Shown here one piece after another: positions 63,647 through 64,000 of a DNA stretch of 64,000 nt (positions are counted from its first letter, which is position 1; every line of letters starts with the position of its first letter). The notes beneath the pieces were generated by a model, which did not search any database, had not been told where the DNA came from, and worked only from the letters and a program-made list of their open reading frames with translations. The position numbers and the translations under genes are program-made. Location of the stretch: assembly GCA_008828725.1 (NCBI GenBank), contig MEHQ01002043.1, forward strand, positions 376,875 to 440,874. The letters are read 5' to 3'. The stretch comes from Saccharina japonica. Lineage: Eukaryota > Sar > Phaeophyceae > Laminariales > Laminariaceae.

Positions 63647-64000
63647 ATGCTGAATTTCGAGAGGTCGGATTCGTGGATAGCGTCATCCCGACGCCGCGGG
63701 CGTGGTCGATCGTTCGATGTGGCAGTGTTGGACTCGAATCGTTTTGTTTTCGACAGCGAACATCAACTTGGGCTGATACCGACCCTTTCAGTCCTCTCCC
63801 TTCGCTCGCTAGAGTCGTCTCTCGGAAAGGGCCTGGCGACGTTATCTCTGCACGAGCTGCCCCTGGGTTTGGCGGAGAAAATATACCAGTTCGTTTTCTC
63901 GAATGGATCCCGGATGGCGCAGATGGAGATCTCGAGGGCGCTTGCTCCGATTTTGAGCGCGCACGTCAACTCGCTCGACTTCAACAGCAGCGGCGCAGCC
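63647..64000 (+). CDS. Leu-rich (F-box/LRR-like) protein, N-terminal part, cut by window end
   Basis: ATG at 63647 opens a frame that stays open for 118 codons to the window edge, in a GC-rich stretch. It begins MLNFERSDSWIASS and an Arg/Gly patch (SRRRGRGRS). It then reads LIPTLSVLSLRSLESSL, LATLSLHELPLGLAEKIYQFVF, and MEISRALAPILSAHVNSLDFN at the edge. The LP..LAEKIY.FVF stretch resembles an F-box-like helix pair (LP.EL...I...), and the L..LSL..L / V.SLDFN pattern is that of RNI-like leucine-rich repeats, which often follow such segments. Only the first repeat(s) are in the window, so the class is provisional; the start is the first in-frame ATG, with a plausible 5' flank. Confidence 0.6.
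   Translation, partial: MLNFERSDSWIASSRRRGRGRSFDVAVLDSNRFVFDSEHQLGLIPTLSVLSLRSLESSLGKGLATLSLHELPLGLAEKIYQFVFSNGSRMAQMEISRALAPILSAHVNSLDFNSSGAA

Overview
This is a gene-poor, repeat-rich nuclear window from a eukaryote. The best inference is a photosynthetic stramenopile, probably a brown alga of the Ectocarpus type. Three observations support this. The genes are split by many GT-AG introns of roughly 0.2-1.3 kb. A complete phytoene desaturase gene (minus strand, 45402-50097, 8 exons) begins with a hydrophobic signal sequence followed by an ALA/FVP junction, which fits the bipartite plastid pre-sequences of heterokonts (ASAFAP type). The transposon debris (LINE-like reverse transcriptases, a chromodomain retroelement tail, copia, hAT) resembles families known from stramenopiles. 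The species itself is not proven by the sequence.

Host genes. A coiled-coil, Lys/Ala/Pro-rich protein lies at 2969-4576 (minus). A Ser-rich/acidic protein of unknown function has at least two exons at 9836-11446 (minus). A small zinc-binding C-terminal exon lies at 42853-43017 (plus). Phytoene desaturase occupies 45402-50097 (minus). A 12-exon gene at 53341-61763 (minus), whose exon phases all agree, gives about 670 residues resembling the SAPS/PP6 regulatory-subunit family. The first 118 codons of a Leu-rich protein run off the right edge (63647-64000, plus). The right 20 kb (42.8-64 kb) is the gene-bearing part; the left 42 kb is mostly transposon graveyard.

Mobile DNA, left to right: a ~500-bp dispersed repeat with internal ~91-bp tandem units (1935 and 27793); a small TIR element (7061); a LINE tail (8552); a hAT-type MITE with a visible 8-bp target duplication (9071); a longer LINE tail (13094) with a 756-bp TIR element in its T-rich tail (13701); two copies of a palindrome-bearing TIR family (14497 and 56828, the latter inside an intron of the SAPS-like gene); a 410-bp direct duplication (16393/17153); a hAT transposase C-terminus (17783); a second element with related AGGGCC...TAACGA ends (18575); a tandem 300-bp repeat (23000); a 450-bp TIR element (25655); a chromodomain retroelement relic (28216); a LINE-like RT relic with a mutated active site (30548); and a copia pol gene (33704-38639, minus) split by two long-TIR elements standing side by side (34000-36553, 36553-37753). 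Three more TIR elements flank the gene-rich part (50824, 62266, 62758).

No CRISPR array, rRNA, phage or bacterial operon was seen. No single new system with an obvious function was found. The strongest leads are the structured non-autonomous elements, recurrent palindromic words, and a few residue-level oddities in host proteins. All gene models are read by eye from reading frames and splice signals.
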